Shown: in pieces, positions 16,346 through 25,282 of the stretch
Position numbering within the stretch: the stretch's first letter is position 1
How the letters are laid out: the number at the start of each line of letters is the position of its first letter
Assembly: GCA_028279585.1 (NCBI GenBank)
Contig: JANQNL010000113.1
Coordinates: 1 to 53,821 of the forward strand
Origin: Thermoplasmatota archaeon
Lineage (GTDB): Archaea > Thermoplasmatota > Penumbrarchaeia > JANQNL01
Length of the DNA stretch: 53,821 nt
Direction of reading: 5' to 3'
The notes under the pieces: generated by a model
Seen by the model: only the letters and a program-made list of their open reading frames with translations
Told to the model about the DNA's origin: nothing
Database searches by the model: none
Program-made: the position numbers and the translations under genes

Positions 16346-16498
16346 TATTACCATTCTGCCAAGACCTCTTTGCAAGCTCTGGAAAGGGAAGAAGGTCGAT
16401 ATCCAGAACTAACTGGCATATGTCCACTTCAGTTCTGAATATCGATTTTTCCCAGTAGTTTTCCAAGCTTGCTATATCGGCTTGTCAGAATGGCAATA
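16346..16498 (+). repeat. Nested hairpin element, copy D (with extra outermost stem)
   Basis: An outermost stem pairs 16346-16363 with 16481-16498 (16 of 18 positions). Inside it the core stem GCAAGCTcTGGAAA (16372-16385, one bulged C) pairs with TTTCCAAGCTTGC (to 16472). The left junction is GGGAAGAAGG; the right junction TTTTTCCCAGTAG is 13 bases (16446-16458), and GGGAAGAA can pair with TTTTTCCC using one G-T pair. The inner stem TCGATATCCAGAACT (16396-16410) pairs with AGTTCTGAATATCGA (16431-16445) with one C-A mismatch at the same place as in copy E. It lies upstream of the aminotransferase gene. Confidence 0.88.
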
Positions 16499-16536
16499 TA
16501 TATGTAGCAAAAAATCATTGGTCCTTATAATAGGTG

Positions 16537-16809
16537 ATGATGATGGCACCACCAGCAGCAAAAGGAGGGGGCGCTCCCCCTGCTTCGAAACCGCGACAGT
16601 CCGGCAAGATCATGATGTTCAACAATCTCCGATGGGCTTGCTATCTGTTCTTCCCGATCGTCGGATTCCTTATCACACTCCTGGGTGTCCTTCTGGCACT
16701 GGTGATATTCCTCAACGTAGGAGACTTCGAGCCTGCAGGTGCATTTGGAGTGATAATCGCTGGCGCACTCATCACTTACGTCGCGATCTACTTCAATAAG
16801 CGGTCGTGA
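16537..16809 (+). CDS. Small two-helix membrane protein
   Basis: A 90-residue protein with a Gly/Pro/Ala-rich N-terminus, then two hydrophobic segments (about residues 32-55 and 62-84) and a short basic end (FNKRS). A run GTG-ATG-ATG-ATG leaves the exact start uncertain. TATATATG (about 16496-16503) lies at a fitting distance for a TATA box. The next protein-coding gene downstream encodes another two-helix protein of similar organisation. No family recognised; the two may be paralogous membrane proteins. Confidence 0.7.
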   Translation: MMMAPPAAKGGGAPPASKPRQSGKIMMFNNLRWACYLFFPIVGFLITLLGVLLALVIFLNVGDFEPAGAFGVIIAGALITYVAIYFNKRS

Positions 16810-16918
16810 AGCCGAATTGGCTTGAAAACCGTCCACAAATGATCATTTTGCTCAACCGCTAGCTACTGCTATCACGAGCAAAATGACCGTTCTTCATTGT
16901 TTTCGAGCCAAAAGGCTT
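16809..16918 (-). repeat. Nested hairpin element, copy G (reverse orientation)
   Basis: On the plus strand TTGGCTTGAAAAC (16817-16829) pairs with GTTTTCGAGCCAA (16899-16911) with one G-T pair, and AAGCC/GGCTT extends the stem to 16809-16918. The inner stem TCATTTTGCTC (16843-16853) pairs with GAGCAAAATGA (16876-16886). Read on the minus strand, the left junction AATGAAGAACGG resembles GAATGAAAAACGG of copy C, and the right junction is again 13 bases. So the element is inverted relative to the other five copies. It separates two small membrane protein genes. Confidence 0.8.
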
Positions 16919-17009
16919 AAGACCGCTCTACAGCCGCTGGCCCATCAACCGACCACTAGTGGTCCTCTCATAAAAATCTATATATACCTGCCTAGTTTTA
17001 CGCCGCAAC

Positions 17010-17387
17010 ATGGCCAGACGGCATAGGAAAGGTATGACACGCCAGAAGGGACCCGGCGGCAAGGTCAAGCAGGTCACCAAAGGCGTGAAGGAGGCACCTG
17101 TTCAGAAGGCAGCTGACGGCACACCCATCGAAGATGATGGCGTCGTCAAGTCCCAGCGCCCCCACATCATCATAACCTACCTCCTCGGTTTCTTCATGTC
17201 AGCCGTCGTCCTGGGCCCAATGTGCGTCATCGCAACATGGGTTGCCAAGATCGGGCCAGAAGTGTTCGAAAAGGGTGCACAGTGGTCAGCCTTCTCTGGC
17301 CTCATCATCGCCCTTGTACTTTCACTCGGTGCTGCTGCAGCCATTACGTTCTTTGCGAACAAGCAGTTCATCGATGAGGGCATCTGA
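17010..17387 (+). CDS. Small two-helix membrane protein with basic N-terminus
   Basis: A 125-residue protein. The first 50 residues are Lys/Arg/Gly-rich (MARRHRKGMTRQKGPGGK) and probably cytoplasmic or nucleic-acid binding; two membrane segments follow (about 52-78 and 93-113). A strong TATA box, CTATATATACC (about 16978-16988), lies 22-32 bases before the ATG, so a leaderless transcript is likely. The short gap to the isoaspartyl peptidase gene (15 bases) suggests one operon. No family recognised. Confidence 0.75.
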   Translation: MARRHRKGMTRQKGPGGKVKQVTKGVKEAPVQKAADGTPIEDDGVVKSQRPHIIITYLLGFFMSAVVLGPMCVIATWVAKIGPEVFEKGAQWSAFSGLIIALVLSLGAAAAITFFANKQFIDEGI

Positions 17388-17402
17388 AACCTTTTCTATT
17401 CG

Positions 17403-18365
17403 GTGGTCGTTGACCAGCCCATGGAACCTATCGTAGTAGCCCACGGTGGGGTCGGAACCCGTAACGAACATTCTGACGGACCTATCAAGGCCGCTAAGGT
17501 GGCCATGGACAGGCTTACAGGCGTAGTAGAACCCCTGACTGTAGAGTTCATTGAGTTCCAGCGCCCAACGGCCAGGGTCGTGGATGCAGTGGTCGAAGGC
17601 ACAGTCGTCATGGAGGACGATCCACGCTTCGACTGTGGAACTGGCTCATACCTACGCCTTGACGGCTCCATCGAGATGGACGCTGCTGTGATGGACTCCA
17701 AGGGTGAGTTCGGCGGCGTTCTGGGTATCTACGACGTTCAGAACCCTATCCGCGTAGCCAGGCTTGTCATGGAGACCCCGCACAACCTCATCTGCGGAAG
17801 AGGGGCCGTGGACTTTGCCAGGCAGTTCGGGTTCCAGGCTGCAGATTGTACCACGGACAAATGCGAAGAACGCCTACAGAAGGTCAAGGCAACACTCAGA
17901 GGCGAACGTGAGGTGAAGCCCTGGGCCAAGCCTTTTGCGGACTTCGCGCACAGATCATGCTACATCGACATGTTCCTCAAGACCGACGGCTCCGAAGCAA
18001 AGGATACTGTGGGGGTAGTGGCCAGGGACGAGGATGGGAACTACGCCACAGCTGGGTCCACCGGCGGTACCTCCTACCAGCTTCCGGGTAGAGTGGGGGA
18101 CACAGCCGTCCCTGGAGCAGGTCTGTTCGCAGGAAAGGATGGAGCAGTTTCGGCTACTGGCATCGGAGAGGTCATCCTCGAGCGTGTTCTTGCCAAAGCC
18201 GTCTACGACCTCATCGCGTCTGGAGAGTCCGTCCAGAAGGCCTGTGAGTGGGGTGTGGACCAGTATGATCCTGACATCCCTGTTGGCATCATCGCTGTGG
18301 GGGATAGTGGTTATGGGATAGCAGCCAATGATGTGATGGCTGCTGGAAAAGCGTTGCTCGATTAG
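17403..18365 (+). CDS. Isoaspartyl peptidase / plant-type L-asparaginase
   Basis: A 320-residue Ntn-hydrolase of the plant-type asparaginase/isoaspartyl dipeptidase family. VVAHGGVGTR at the N-terminus, the linker ending AKDTVGVVARDEDGNYATA and GSTGGTSYQLPGRVGDT are hallmarks. The Thr in KDTVGVVA is the nucleophile exposed after self-cleavage into alpha and beta chains. The enzyme removes isoaspartyl peptides formed by protein ageing. The start is a GTG with no closer ATG except that at codon 7. Its stop overlaps the pelota stop on the opposite strand (18362-18365). Confidence 0.9.
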   Translation: MVVDQPMEPIVVAHGGVGTRNEHSDGPIKAAKVAMDRLTGVVEPLTVEFIEFQRPTARVVDAVVEGTVVMEDDPRFDCGTGSYLRLDGSIEMDAAVMDSKGEFGGVLGIYDVQNPIRVARLVMETPHNLICGRGAVDFARQFGFQAADCTTDKCEERLQKVKATLRGEREVKPWAKPFADFAHRSCYIDMFLKTDGSEAKDTVGVVARDEDGNYATAGSTGGTSYQLPGRVGDTAVPGAGLFAGKDGAVSATGIGEVILERVLAKAVYDLIASGESVQKACEWGVDQYDPDIPVGIIAVGDSGYGIAANDVMAAGKALLD

Positions 18366-19411
18366 TATCGCAGGATAGCTCCAAGTCCGCCGAAACTTTT
18401 CAGCTGCTTTCCGGCATCGTGTGTTGTGGAGACCACCATATGCCCAGAGCCCATGTTCGTGGCAAGCTCCAGATACTTTTCTCCGACGCCGGAGCGCATC
18501 TCCTCGTCAGTGACGAGCAGAAGCTCCACCCGACCAGCCTCCAGTGCCTCCTTCACCTCATTGGGTCCATAGGCGGCCTTGCCGTTCTTGGCTATCTCAG
18601 ACATCATCTCCTCTACAGCAGAGACCTCCTGCAGCACCCTTGAGCCTTCTAGGGCCTTCTCCACGGTCCCTGACTTCATGACCTCGTAGACCGCAGCCAT
18701 GCCTGCCTGGCCAGTGCCGTGTAGGACGTGGGAGCCGAGCTTGATGCCCTTGTCCTTGGCCCACTTGGTGAAGTCCTCCTTTGTGAAGCCTGGACCTACA
18801 ATGACAAGGGGGATCTCGGCACCGTCCGGAGAACAATCCGTCCTGGTCCTTGTCACCTGCTCGTAGACGTCCTTGAAGAAATCCTCCTTTCCCCCCTTCT
18901 GCGTGAACATCTTTCCAGAGCCTGGCCCTTTGATCTTGCAGACCTCTTTGACCCCGTAGTGGTGCAAGCGGGTCAGCACCGCCTCGTCATCGTCCAGGGC
19001 CAGGATGAGAAGCGAAGGGCGCTTCGCAGCCTCCACAGCCTCCTGCAGCCTCTCTCGAAGGTGCTTGGACCAACCCTTCTCCTTGACCACAGTGATCTCA
19101 TCACCACTCTCCAAGTTCAGAGTGTGGTAGGAGCCAAGGTCCTGGGGACCTTCCTCGATGATGCCGGTCACTCGGAGCCTATTGGAGAAGTCATGGAACT
19201 CGAGACGCTCCACCCGGATGCCCAGTACCATCTTCTTCTTTCCTGCCTTCACCGCCCTGACCATGTCCGCGGGAGCATCGTCCTTCCTCTCGGTAAGGGA
19301 GAACACCACATCACCCGCCAGGATGATGTTGTAGAGATGCCACAGGTCGTCGTCGGACTGTATCCGAAGCTTTACCTTCCCATGGTCCAGGTCCTTGTGG
19401 ACGAGGCGCAT
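18362..19411 (-). CDS. pelA: aPelota, mRNA surveillance factor
   Basis: A 349-residue Pelota/Dom34 homologue that, in archaea, binds the A site of stalled ribosomes with aEF1A and leads to ribosome splitting by ABCE1. The N-terminal Sm-like domain starts MRLVHKDLDHGKVKLRIQS and includes DDLWHLYNIILAGD; the eRF1-like central domain has LLILALDDDEAVLTRLHHYG and IVGPGFTKEDF; the last domain holds AYGPNEVKEALEAGRVELLLV and AGKQLKSFGGLGAILRY. As expected for Pelota it lacks the GGQ of release factors. The ATG at 19411 is chosen because it gives the conserved N-terminus; the longer frame to 19570 runs through a terminator. Confidence 0.95.
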   Translation of the reverse strand: MRLVHKDLDHGKVKLRIQSDDDLWHLYNIILAGDVVFSLTERKDDAPADMVRAVKAGKKKMVLGIRVERLEFHDFSNRLRVTGIIEEGPQDLGSYHTLNLESGDEITVVKEKGWSKHLRERLQEAVEAAKRPSLLILALDDDEAVLTRLHHYGVKEVCKIKGPGSGKMFTQKGGKEDFFKDVYEQVTRTRTDCSPDGAEIPLVIVGPGFTKEDFTKWAKDKGIKLGSHVLHGTGQAGMAAVYEVMKSGTVEKALEGSRVLQEVSAVEEMMSEIAKNGKAAYGPNEVKEALEAGRVELLLVTDEEMRSGVGEKYLELATNMGSGHMVVSTTHDAGKQLKSFGGLGAILRY

Positions 19412-19449
19412 GGAAAATGCGAGGAGCAAGATGGTATTAAATGTTGTTG

Positions 19450-19510
19450 AAAGAAAGAAAGAGAGACCCGTCCAAGGGGCATGGACGGGCCAAGCCACCG
19501 TATGGTGGCT
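19450..19510 (-). terminator. Tandem hairpins and T-rich tract after the beta-propeller gene
   Basis: On the minus strand, after the stop at 19530, come AGCCACC-atac-GGTGGCT (19493-19510) and CCCGTCC-atgcccctt-GGACGGG (19467-19489), followed by a tract of TCTCTCTTTCTTTCTTTC. Two stems followed by a T-rich tract before the next gene fit transcription termination. Confidence 0.7.
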
Positions 19511-19529
19511 GTAGTTCAGGGTTCGAAAT

Positions 19530-22500
19530 TCACTGTGGTCCGCCTGATAACACGAGCCTGTAGATACCATACTGGCCCATGATCAGGTCGATGTATCCAT
19601 TGGACACACGCGCCAACCTTACGTAGCCTGGCACGCTGTAGCCACCGATGTTCTCGATGCCTCCGTTATCAATGCTCAACACGAGCACAGAAAGGCTCGA
19701 GGAGTCGTAAAGGATTATCATATCCTCGGACATCCCAAGTGTGCTGAAGCTTCCCTGCAGCTCAACGTTCGCGATGAGCTTCGGAACAGATGGATTGGAC
19801 AGGTCGATGATGAGCATGGAATATTCGCTTTCATAGCCGTAGTAGTATGGCATGGACCTGCCATACATCCCATATCCATCGTAGTACCACCAGTAGTCGT
19901 AATATGACTCCTTGATGTAAGCCACATCGTCAACGATGGTGATGTCCACCCACTGTGACTCCAGCTTGATGGAGGACTGTATCCTGCACTTATCGTTCGC
20001 AGAGTCTATCAACAATGTATCCAGCGTGCTGTAGAGATATGTTTGATGCTCGTCATCATCATGCCAGTCGGACTTGCAGTAGATGTGGGATCCCTCATCG
20101 TTGACACCAACGAGCTCTCCTGGGATGTTGATCTTTGTGAGTGCGGATGGATTCGCCTTGTCGGTGAAGTCGATCCTATTGAGATAGTAGGTGTAGTTAT
20201 AATGATACTGCCAGTAGTAGTATGTTCCACCATAGTACTCGTCCTCATACTCGACCTTCTCCTTCCAGTACTCATACTCGTAGTCGGAGAAGAACAGTAT
20301 TCCATCGGCGAATACTGCAGCGTTCATCATATCAACATCCAGGCCCATCTCTGAAACCTCAGTGATGGTGGTGTCGATCTTGACGACCCACAGGTCGTAG
20401 CCGTCATCGTCGTAGTAGTTGTAGTTCTGGTCGATAACAAGGAAATGGTCATCACCCATTGGCCAGAAGGAGCTTATCCTGTGTCCCTGGCCAGTGTTCC
20501 ACTCTCCAATGGAAGTGAGCTTGCCTTCGGAGTCTACAGAGTATGCGGCAACGAATCCCTCATACCTGTCATACCAACTGGTGTAGTCGTACTTGTCCCA
20601 GTTGTTATCGTATGTATACCCATAAAGGACAACCAGGTCACCGTCAACATAAAGGTAACCCCAGTCTGCGTCTATCTGGACCTCGTCGAGCTTCGTGCCG
20701 AGGTCGTAGTCCTCCTCTGCACATGTGCGTAACCGAAGGACCTCTTCCTGCCAGTTCCTGACAAGCTGGACATTGACATCACCGTTGAAAATTGAGTCCA
20801 CGATATTTGCGGACAGCTCAACAGTGGTGACGATCTCTGGTTCATCGAGGTCTGATGCGTCAACCACCTGGAGGGTGCTGTCAGAGGTTGCCAGGATGTA
20901 TCCGTCCTTGTACCTTGTCCTTGTGATCTGGTCGATGCCGTTGATGGCTCCCTTGTCCTCGAGGTCGTCCTTCTTGAGGTCGTACTCGACTATCTGGAAT
21001 CCATATGACATCTCGTAATCATCGCCGTATGAGGAGAAAGGCACCATGACGATGTTCTCCTCTTCCACGATGGTGAAGGCCTTGGGGTCCCAGTTCGCCT
21101 CGGACCAAGCGTAGTCGCCGCCGATCCTGACCCTGTCTTCCATGACGACCTTGTATGGGTCGGTTACATCGAATAGGGAGACCGCGATGTTCCTCTGGCC
21201 TTCGGAATCATCCACACCAAGGGCCACGATCTTGTAGCCGATCACATGCATGTGGGTTACCCAGCCAGGCATCTCGAACACATCGCAAAGCTTGGGGTCT
21301 GATGGGTCCGAAAGGTCCAGGACATCAAGGGGATCTATGGCCCTTGGAAGGTGGATAGTATATCCACGCTCGCCCGCAAACCTGGTGGCCATGAGGCTTC
21401 CGGCGTCATCTATCATAAGCCTGCCCTTGATCTCGATGTCGTCGGAATCCTTAACATCCCAGATCCAGAGCTGTGAGGAGCCAAGCCCCTCGTAGAAGTG
21501 GGTGACTATCCTGAAGGTCTCGTCGTAGTAGTCCATCTGGTACCTGTCCGTCAGGTGGCCAGGCATGGTGATCTTGTCCTTGACCTCGATGTCACCATCA
21601 GGGTCGGAGATGTCCACGTAGGTCACCTCTGTCATGTAGTAGTAAGTATCATCAGTATCGTATTCGTCCAGGTCGTCCTCATCCTCTTCCTCTTCTTCGG
21701 AGCTCGAGGAACCACCCGATGATCCTGTTGCAGCCTTGGGTTCTTCGATATCTGTACCGTTACCATCACCACCATCGAACCATACCTCTTCCTCCTCTTC
21801 CCACTGGTTCTCCCACCAAGTATAATCATACTCGGAGGAACCCACGTAGATGGTGTCAGGTGTCACATGGATCTCGTTGGACGCACCGTCGAATGTGACC
21901 TTGTCCTTGATGCCCACCTGGGTGGGGTCCTCGAGGTCCACTGACACGATGTACGTTGCATCATTGGATTCCATGTATGCACGATAGTAGTACCAGTTGT
22001 ACGTGTTAGTAACGCAGTAGATGACATCACCGACACGCCTAGAATCAGATGAGAATCCGTTAAGGTCGAACTTCTTTGCGATGTATGGGTTCTCCTCGTC
22101 GTAGACGTTTATGACAACGAGCTGGGAACCGATGGTGAACTCTGCATCGTCACCGTCCTCGGCATACATGTCGTAGTAGTACCAGTATCGATAGTTGGTG
22201 TTCAGGATGACGAACACAAGGTAGTCCACGACATACATCTCGACCGGGTATCCGTTCACACCAACACGAGAGATGATCTCGGACTCATCCGGTGTGGATA
22301 TGTCTGTGATAATAAGTCCGCGGTATGGGTTGAGGATGAACATGCGGTCGTCGACGACCTTCACGATATCCGCCTCTTCCACTTCGCGCTCTTCGCCGCC
22401 GGAATCCTTGTCGCTGTTGGAATCCTCTGCAGCTCCAGCTCCTCCGCCAGCACCGTCAGAGTCGCCGCCGTAGGATCCGTTCCCACCACCCGTGCCTTCT

Positions 22501-22808
22501 TCCTTCGAGGTAACGAACTCTTCCTGACCAACAAGCTCTGGTACGAGCTCGAGGTCTGTTGTGAGGTTCTCCTCATACATCAGGTCGGTGTTGGGTTCAG
22601 GAATGCTCTCGTCCTTGTAGTCCATCCAGGCAGAGTATGCCTCTGTCGACAGCTTCTCGTTGGTGACGATGGAGGGTCCGCCGCCAGACGGGTCGTTGCC
22701 GTCGTCGTTGGCGAGCGATATCGCCACGATGATGGTTATTGCACCTGCGGCCAGGAGTAGTGCGCAGGCGAGTATCGCGATGGTTGCAATGATCTTTTTT
22801 TCGGCCAT
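19530..22808 (-). CDS. Secreted beta-propeller domain protein (COG4880-like)
   Basis: A 1092-residue protein with an N-terminal signal anchor (about residues 8-32), a Gly/Ser/Asp-rich linker (about 105-140) and a long C-terminal domain of the Beta_propel family, marked by EADIVKVVDDRMFILNPY and repeated phrases such as LVVINVYDEENPYI, TYVDISDPDGDIEV and LLIIDLSNPSVPKL. This family occurs in archaea and some bacteria as secreted proteins distantly related to WD-40 propellers. It is exceptionally rich in Tyr, Trp, Asp and Glu (WYYYDMYAEDGDD), and longer than the usual 600-700 residues because of acidic insertions. It is divergent from gcvT with a 426-base hairpin-rich gap. The ligand is unknown. 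Confidence 0.85.
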   Translation of the reverse strand: MAEKKIIATIAILACALLLAAGAITIIVAISLANDDGNDPSGGGPSIVTNEKLSTEAYSAWMDYKDESIPEPNTDLMYEENLTTDLELVPELVGQEEFVTSKEEGTGGGNGSYGGDSDGAGGGAGAAEDSNSDKDSGGEEREVEEADIVKVVDDRMFILNPYRGLIITDISTPDESEIISRVGVNGYPVEMYVVDYLVFVILNTNYRYWYYYDMYAEDGDDAEFTIGSQLVVINVYDEENPYIAKKFDLNGFSSDSRRVGDVIYCVTNTYNWYYYRAYMESNDATYIVSVDLEDPTQVGIKDKVTFDGASNEIHVTPDTIYVGSSEYDYTWWENQWEEEEEVWFDGGDGNGTDIEEPKAATGSSGGSSSSEEEEEDEDDLDEYDTDDTYYYMTEVTYVDISDPDGDIEVKDKITMPGHLTDRYQMDYYDETFRIVTHFYEGLGSSQLWIWDVKDSDDIEIKGRLMIDDAGSLMATRFAGERGYTIHLPRAIDPLDVLDLSDPSDPKLCDVFEMPGWVTHMHVIGYKIVALGVDDSEGQRNIAVSLFDVTDPYKVVMEDRVRIGGDYAWSEANWDPKAFTIVEEENIVMVPFSSYGDDYEMSYGFQIVEYDLKKDDLEDKGAINGIDQITRTRYKDGYILATSDSTLQVVDASDLDEPEIVTTVELSANIVDSIFNGDVNVQLVRNWQEEVLRLRTCAEEDYDLGTKLDEVQIDADWGYLYVDGDLVVLYGYTYDNNWDKYDYTSWYDRYEGFVAAYSVDSEGKLTSIGEWNTGQGHRISSFWPMGDDHFLVIDQNYNYYDDDGYDLWVVKIDTTITEVSEMGLDVDMMNAAVFADGILFFSDYEYEYWKEKVEYEDEYYGGTYYYWQYHYNYTYYLNRIDFTDKANPSALTKINIPGELVGVNDEGSHIYCKSDWHDDDEHQTYLYSTLDTLLIDSANDKCRIQSSIKLESQWVDITIVDDVAYIKESYYDYWWYYDGYGMYGRSMPYYYGYESEYSMLIIDLSNPSVPKLIANVELQGSFSTLGMSEDMIILYDSSSLSVLVLSIDNGGIENIGGYSVPGYVRLARVSNGYIDLIMGQYGIYRLVLSGGPQ

Positions 22809-23234
22809 TATTTCAGCCTCCTAGTAGTAAGTAGTATAGAGTGTGTATATATAAAGGGTGGAACACTTGTACACCATCTCGAAGAAAGGAAGAAAGCAAC
22901 TAGAAACACTTTCTTCGAGGCCCCCGCGGCGCTAAGGCCAACGACGATAAGCCGCAGATGGGTCCAGCATTTTCTGACCTGGATGTTTAGGTCGGTGTGT
23001 AATACAGCCTATCATCCAAGTCCGCGCGCTTTGAATATCAACAACGGATTAGCGCAGCTGGATCGAGAGGTTTATGATACGAGATCCATGACGAAGGAAA
23101 CGTCTCGTTCCATTGACGAAGGAAAATGACTGGAGTTTTATCTTCTTCTTCCACACTGGCTCCATCCCCCTCTCAACAACCCATAAATATCCGGACCATT
23201 ATACCCCCTCGCTTTACAATAAAGGTGGTATTAC
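22809..23234. other. Hairpin-rich divergent intergenic region
   Basis: No gene is visible in this 426-base gap. CTCGAAGAAAG (22878-22888) pairs perfectly with CTTTCTTCGAG (22909-22919); GCGGC/GCCGC pair near 22926-22955; a decayed GATGTTTAGG-type hairpin spans 22976-23022; and GAATATCAA (near 23033), an arm typical of the nested hairpin elements, stands without its partner. The repeated TGACGAAGGAAA (about 23090 and 23115) follows. The gcvT promoter (CATAAATATCC near 23180) and a GGTGG before its ATG lie at the right end. Confidence 0.6.
22976..23022 (+). repeat. GATGTTTAGG-type hairpin, partly decayed
   Basis: GACcTGGATGtTtAGG on the left and CCTAtCATCCAaGTC on the right pair with a few mismatches around a loop of about 16 bases. 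The core matches the perfect hairpins at 49603-49645 and 49685-49733, and the lower stem GAC..TGG/CCA.GTC resembles that of the 49685 copy. Confidence 0.6.
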
Positions 23235-24323
23235 ATGCCTATCAAGACCCCATTTTACGACAAGCACGTGGAGCTCGGTGGCAAGGTCATCGATTTCCAT
23301 GGATGGTACCTCTCAATGCAGTTCACTGGCATCCCTGATGAACACAGGGCAGTCAGAGAGAGCGTTGGGATCTTCGACGTATCCCACATGGGTAACGTCA
23401 TTATCAAGGGCCCGAACGCAAAGGAGTTCCTCAACAGTGTTCTTACAAACAGCATCTACAAGATCGATGTGAACCAGTTGAAGTACTGCCATATACTAAG
23501 ACCTGACGGGTCCATCATCGATGATACCATCTGCGCAAGGGTTGGCGAGGAAGAGTTCTATCTCGTTCCTAACGCAACCATGATAGGTCCTGTCTTCGAG
23601 TGGTACAAGGACCATGCCCCAGAAGGTGTGGAGCTCGAGAACGTTTCTGACAAGACCGGTATCATAGCGCTTCAGGGTCCAAAGGCGAAGAAGGTCCTCA
23701 AAAAGATCACAGATGACGACACATCTGACTGGGACTTCTTCCAGTGCAGGTGGCTCAAGCTCAACGGCATGGACGAGCCGACACTGGTCTGGCACTCCGG
23801 ATACACTGGCGAGGATGGCTTCGAGCTCATGCTCCCAGAGTCCTATGCAGCAAGCATCTGGGATGCGCTCTGGGAGGCTGGCCAGGAGTACAACATCAAG
23901 GCCATCGGACTTGGAGCAAGGGACACCCTCCGCATGGAGAAGGGCTTCCTCCTTTCCGGTCAGGACTTCGGTGGACCTGACTCTGGACCAAGGACCACAC
24001 TGGAGACCGGCGGAAGTGGCGGTTTCGCACTGAAGATGGACCACGACTTCATCGGCAAGAAGGCCTTGGAGAAGCAGCAGGAAGAGGGCCTTACGGACAT
24101 GTTCGTAGGGATAACGACGATCGAACGCGGTATCCCGAGAGAGGGTTACCCGATACTCAAGGATGGAAAGAAGGTGGGGGTAATAACCTCTGGCACCATG
24201 GTCCCAACGACCAAAAAAGGCTGGGGGCTGGGATATGTGCCTATCGAGCTTTCAGAGATAGGAACAGAGTTGGAGATAGAGATCCGCGGCAAGCCAGTAA
24301 AGGCTGTGGTCGCAAAACCATAG
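23235..24323 (+). CDS. gcvT: Glycine cleavage system T protein (aminomethyltransferase)
   Basis: A 362-residue GcvT. MPIKTPFYDKHVELGGKV, MQFTGIPDEHRAVRESVGIFDVSHMG and the C-terminal ERGIPREGYPIL are classic motifs. It transfers the aminomethyl carbon from lipoylated GcvH to tetrahydrofolate (or an archaeal pterin), releasing ammonia. ARDTLRMEKGFLL is the conserved folate-site segment. An AGGTGG lies about 10 bases before the ATG, and gcvH follows after 27 bases, so the pair is an operon; the P-protein genes are not in the window. Confidence 0.95.
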   Translation: MPIKTPFYDKHVELGGKVIDFHGWYLSMQFTGIPDEHRAVRESVGIFDVSHMGNVIIKGPNAKEFLNSVLTNSIYKIDVNQLKYCHILRPDGSIIDDTICARVGEEEFYLVPNATMIGPVFEWYKDHAPEGVELENVSDKTGIIALQGPKAKKVLKKITDDDTSDWDFFQCRWLKLNGMDEPTLVWHSGYTGEDGFELMLPESYAASIWDALWEAGQEYNIKAIGLGARDTLRMEKGFLLSGQDFGGPDSGPRTTLETGGSGGFALKMDHDFIGKKALEKQQEEGLTDMFVGITTIERGIPREGYPILKDGKKVGVITSGTMVPTTKKGWGLGYVPIELSEIGTELEIEIRGKPVKAVVAKP

Positions 24324-24350
24324 GTCAAGTTTCAAACAGGAGTTGGAAAA

Positions 24351-24764
24351 ATGTTGGAAGTAGTGGGAACAAAGGTAGATGAGAACCTCAAGTATACCAA
24401 GACCAGCGAATGGATCCGCGTCGAAGGTGACGTCGGTATCATCGGTTTCACAGACTATGCCCAGAACGAGCTGACGGACATCGTCTTCGTGGAGCTCCCA
24501 GAGGTCGGTGCTGAGACGACCCAGAACGAGCCATGCGCCGTTGTGGAGTCTGTCAAGACAGCCGCCGATTTCTATGCTCCAGTTTCCGGCGAGGTCGTTG
24601 AGATAAACGAGGCCTTGATGGACAACCCGGAAAAGATCAACGAGGACCCGTTCGGTGAGGGCTGGGTCGCAAAGATCAAGTTCACAGATGCCGGTGAGCT
24701 GGACAACCTCCTCGATGCGAACGCCTACGTGGCTCACATCGACGAGACCCACGGCAAGCACTAA
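24351..24764 (+). CDS. gcvH: Glycine cleavage system H protein
   Basis: A 137-residue lipoyl carrier protein. VVESVKTAADFYAPVSGEV contains the Lys (about residue 69) that carries lipoic acid, in the family's ESVK context; SEWIRVEGDVGIIGFTDYAQ and DPFGEGWVAKIKF complete the signature. It shuttles the aminomethyl group between GcvP and GcvT. It lies 27 bases after gcvT, and a GC-rich hairpin with a T-rich tail follows it. Confidence 0.95.
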   Translation: MLEVVGTKVDENLKYTKTSEWIRVEGDVGIIGFTDYAQNELTDIVFVELPEVGAETTQNEPCAVVESVKTAADFYAPVSGEVVEINEALMDNPEKINEDPFGEGWVAKIKFTDAGELDNLLDANAYVAHIDETHGKH

Positions 24765-24780
24765 TTCTGTGCTGCTCGAA

Positions 24781-24822
24781 GACCCCGCTCGATAGGGTGG
24801 GGTCGAATTCTTCTTTTGCTTT
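24781..24822 (+). terminator. Terminator after gcvTH
   Basis: GACCCC (24781-24786) pairs with GGGGTC (24799-24804) around a 12-base loop, followed by a T-rich tract containing TTCTTCTTTTGCTTTT. It lies 17 bases after the gcvH stop. Confidence 0.65.
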
Positions 24823-24924
24823 TCACTCGATGAGTTCCACTTTCACACACCCCTCTCATTCAACCTTTTATACATCCCCGCTCTAGCATTCTCCACAACG
24901 TTCTTTATGGGGTTCACTAGAAAT

Positions 24925-24943
24925 GTTTATAAATATTATAAAC
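24925..24943 (+). promoter_or_regulatory. Palindromic operator overlapping the TATA box of the toxin-antitoxin operon
   Basis: GTTTATAAATATTATAAAC is an inverted repeat (8-base arms, 3-base centre) that includes the TATA-like sequence and lies 19 bases before the antitoxin ATG at 24962. A ribbon-helix-helix antitoxin bound here would block TBP, a simple autorepression arrangement. Confidence 0.65.
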
Positions 24944-24961
24944 TATTTATATTCTGATATT

Positions 24962-25282
24962 ATGGTTAGCGCCTTCAGCATTCCGCAGATCATGGAGATG
25001 GAGATAGAATCCCTGGTCCAGTCTGGCTACTACTCCTCGAAGTCCGATGTCATCAAAGACGCCTTCAGGATCTTCCTCGAATCTAGACCACACCTCCGTA
25101 CCGCCGCGGCAGTGGAGATGTACAAGCGAGAAGAGGTCTCTCTGGGCCGGGCTGCTGAGATCGCCTGCGTATCCCTTGAAGAGTTCAAGGATATCCTCCA
25201 TGATCGAGGTGTGGCAAGGACACTATCACCTGATCCAGACACCGATAAGAACGTTGCCGAGATTTTGGAGGCACGGGGTTGA
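24962..25282 (+). CDS. UPF0175-like antitoxin with ribbon-helix-helix N-terminus
   Basis: A 106-residue protein. The N-terminal part (SIPQIMEMEIESLVQSGYYSSKSDVIKDAFR) is like a ribbon-helix-helix DNA-binding domain, and the central segment REEVSLGRAAEIACVSLEEFKDIL is the helix-turn-helix of the UPF0175 family. These proteins are antitoxins paired with DUF3368 PIN-like toxins, exactly as here. The ATG at 24962 lies at leaderless distance from the TATA box. Its stop overlaps the start of the toxin gene by four bases. The two DNA-binding elements in one small protein are unusual. Confidence 0.8.
   Translation: MVSAFSIPQIMEMEIESLVQSGYYSSKSDVIKDAFRIFLESRPHLRTAAAVEMYKREEVSLGRAAEIACVSLEEFKDILHDRGVARTLSPDPDTDKNVAEILEARG

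Noticed and set aside
18728-19450. A 240-codon open frame opposite pelota
   Set aside because: Pelota on the minus strand is certain, and the other frame has no family resemblance.
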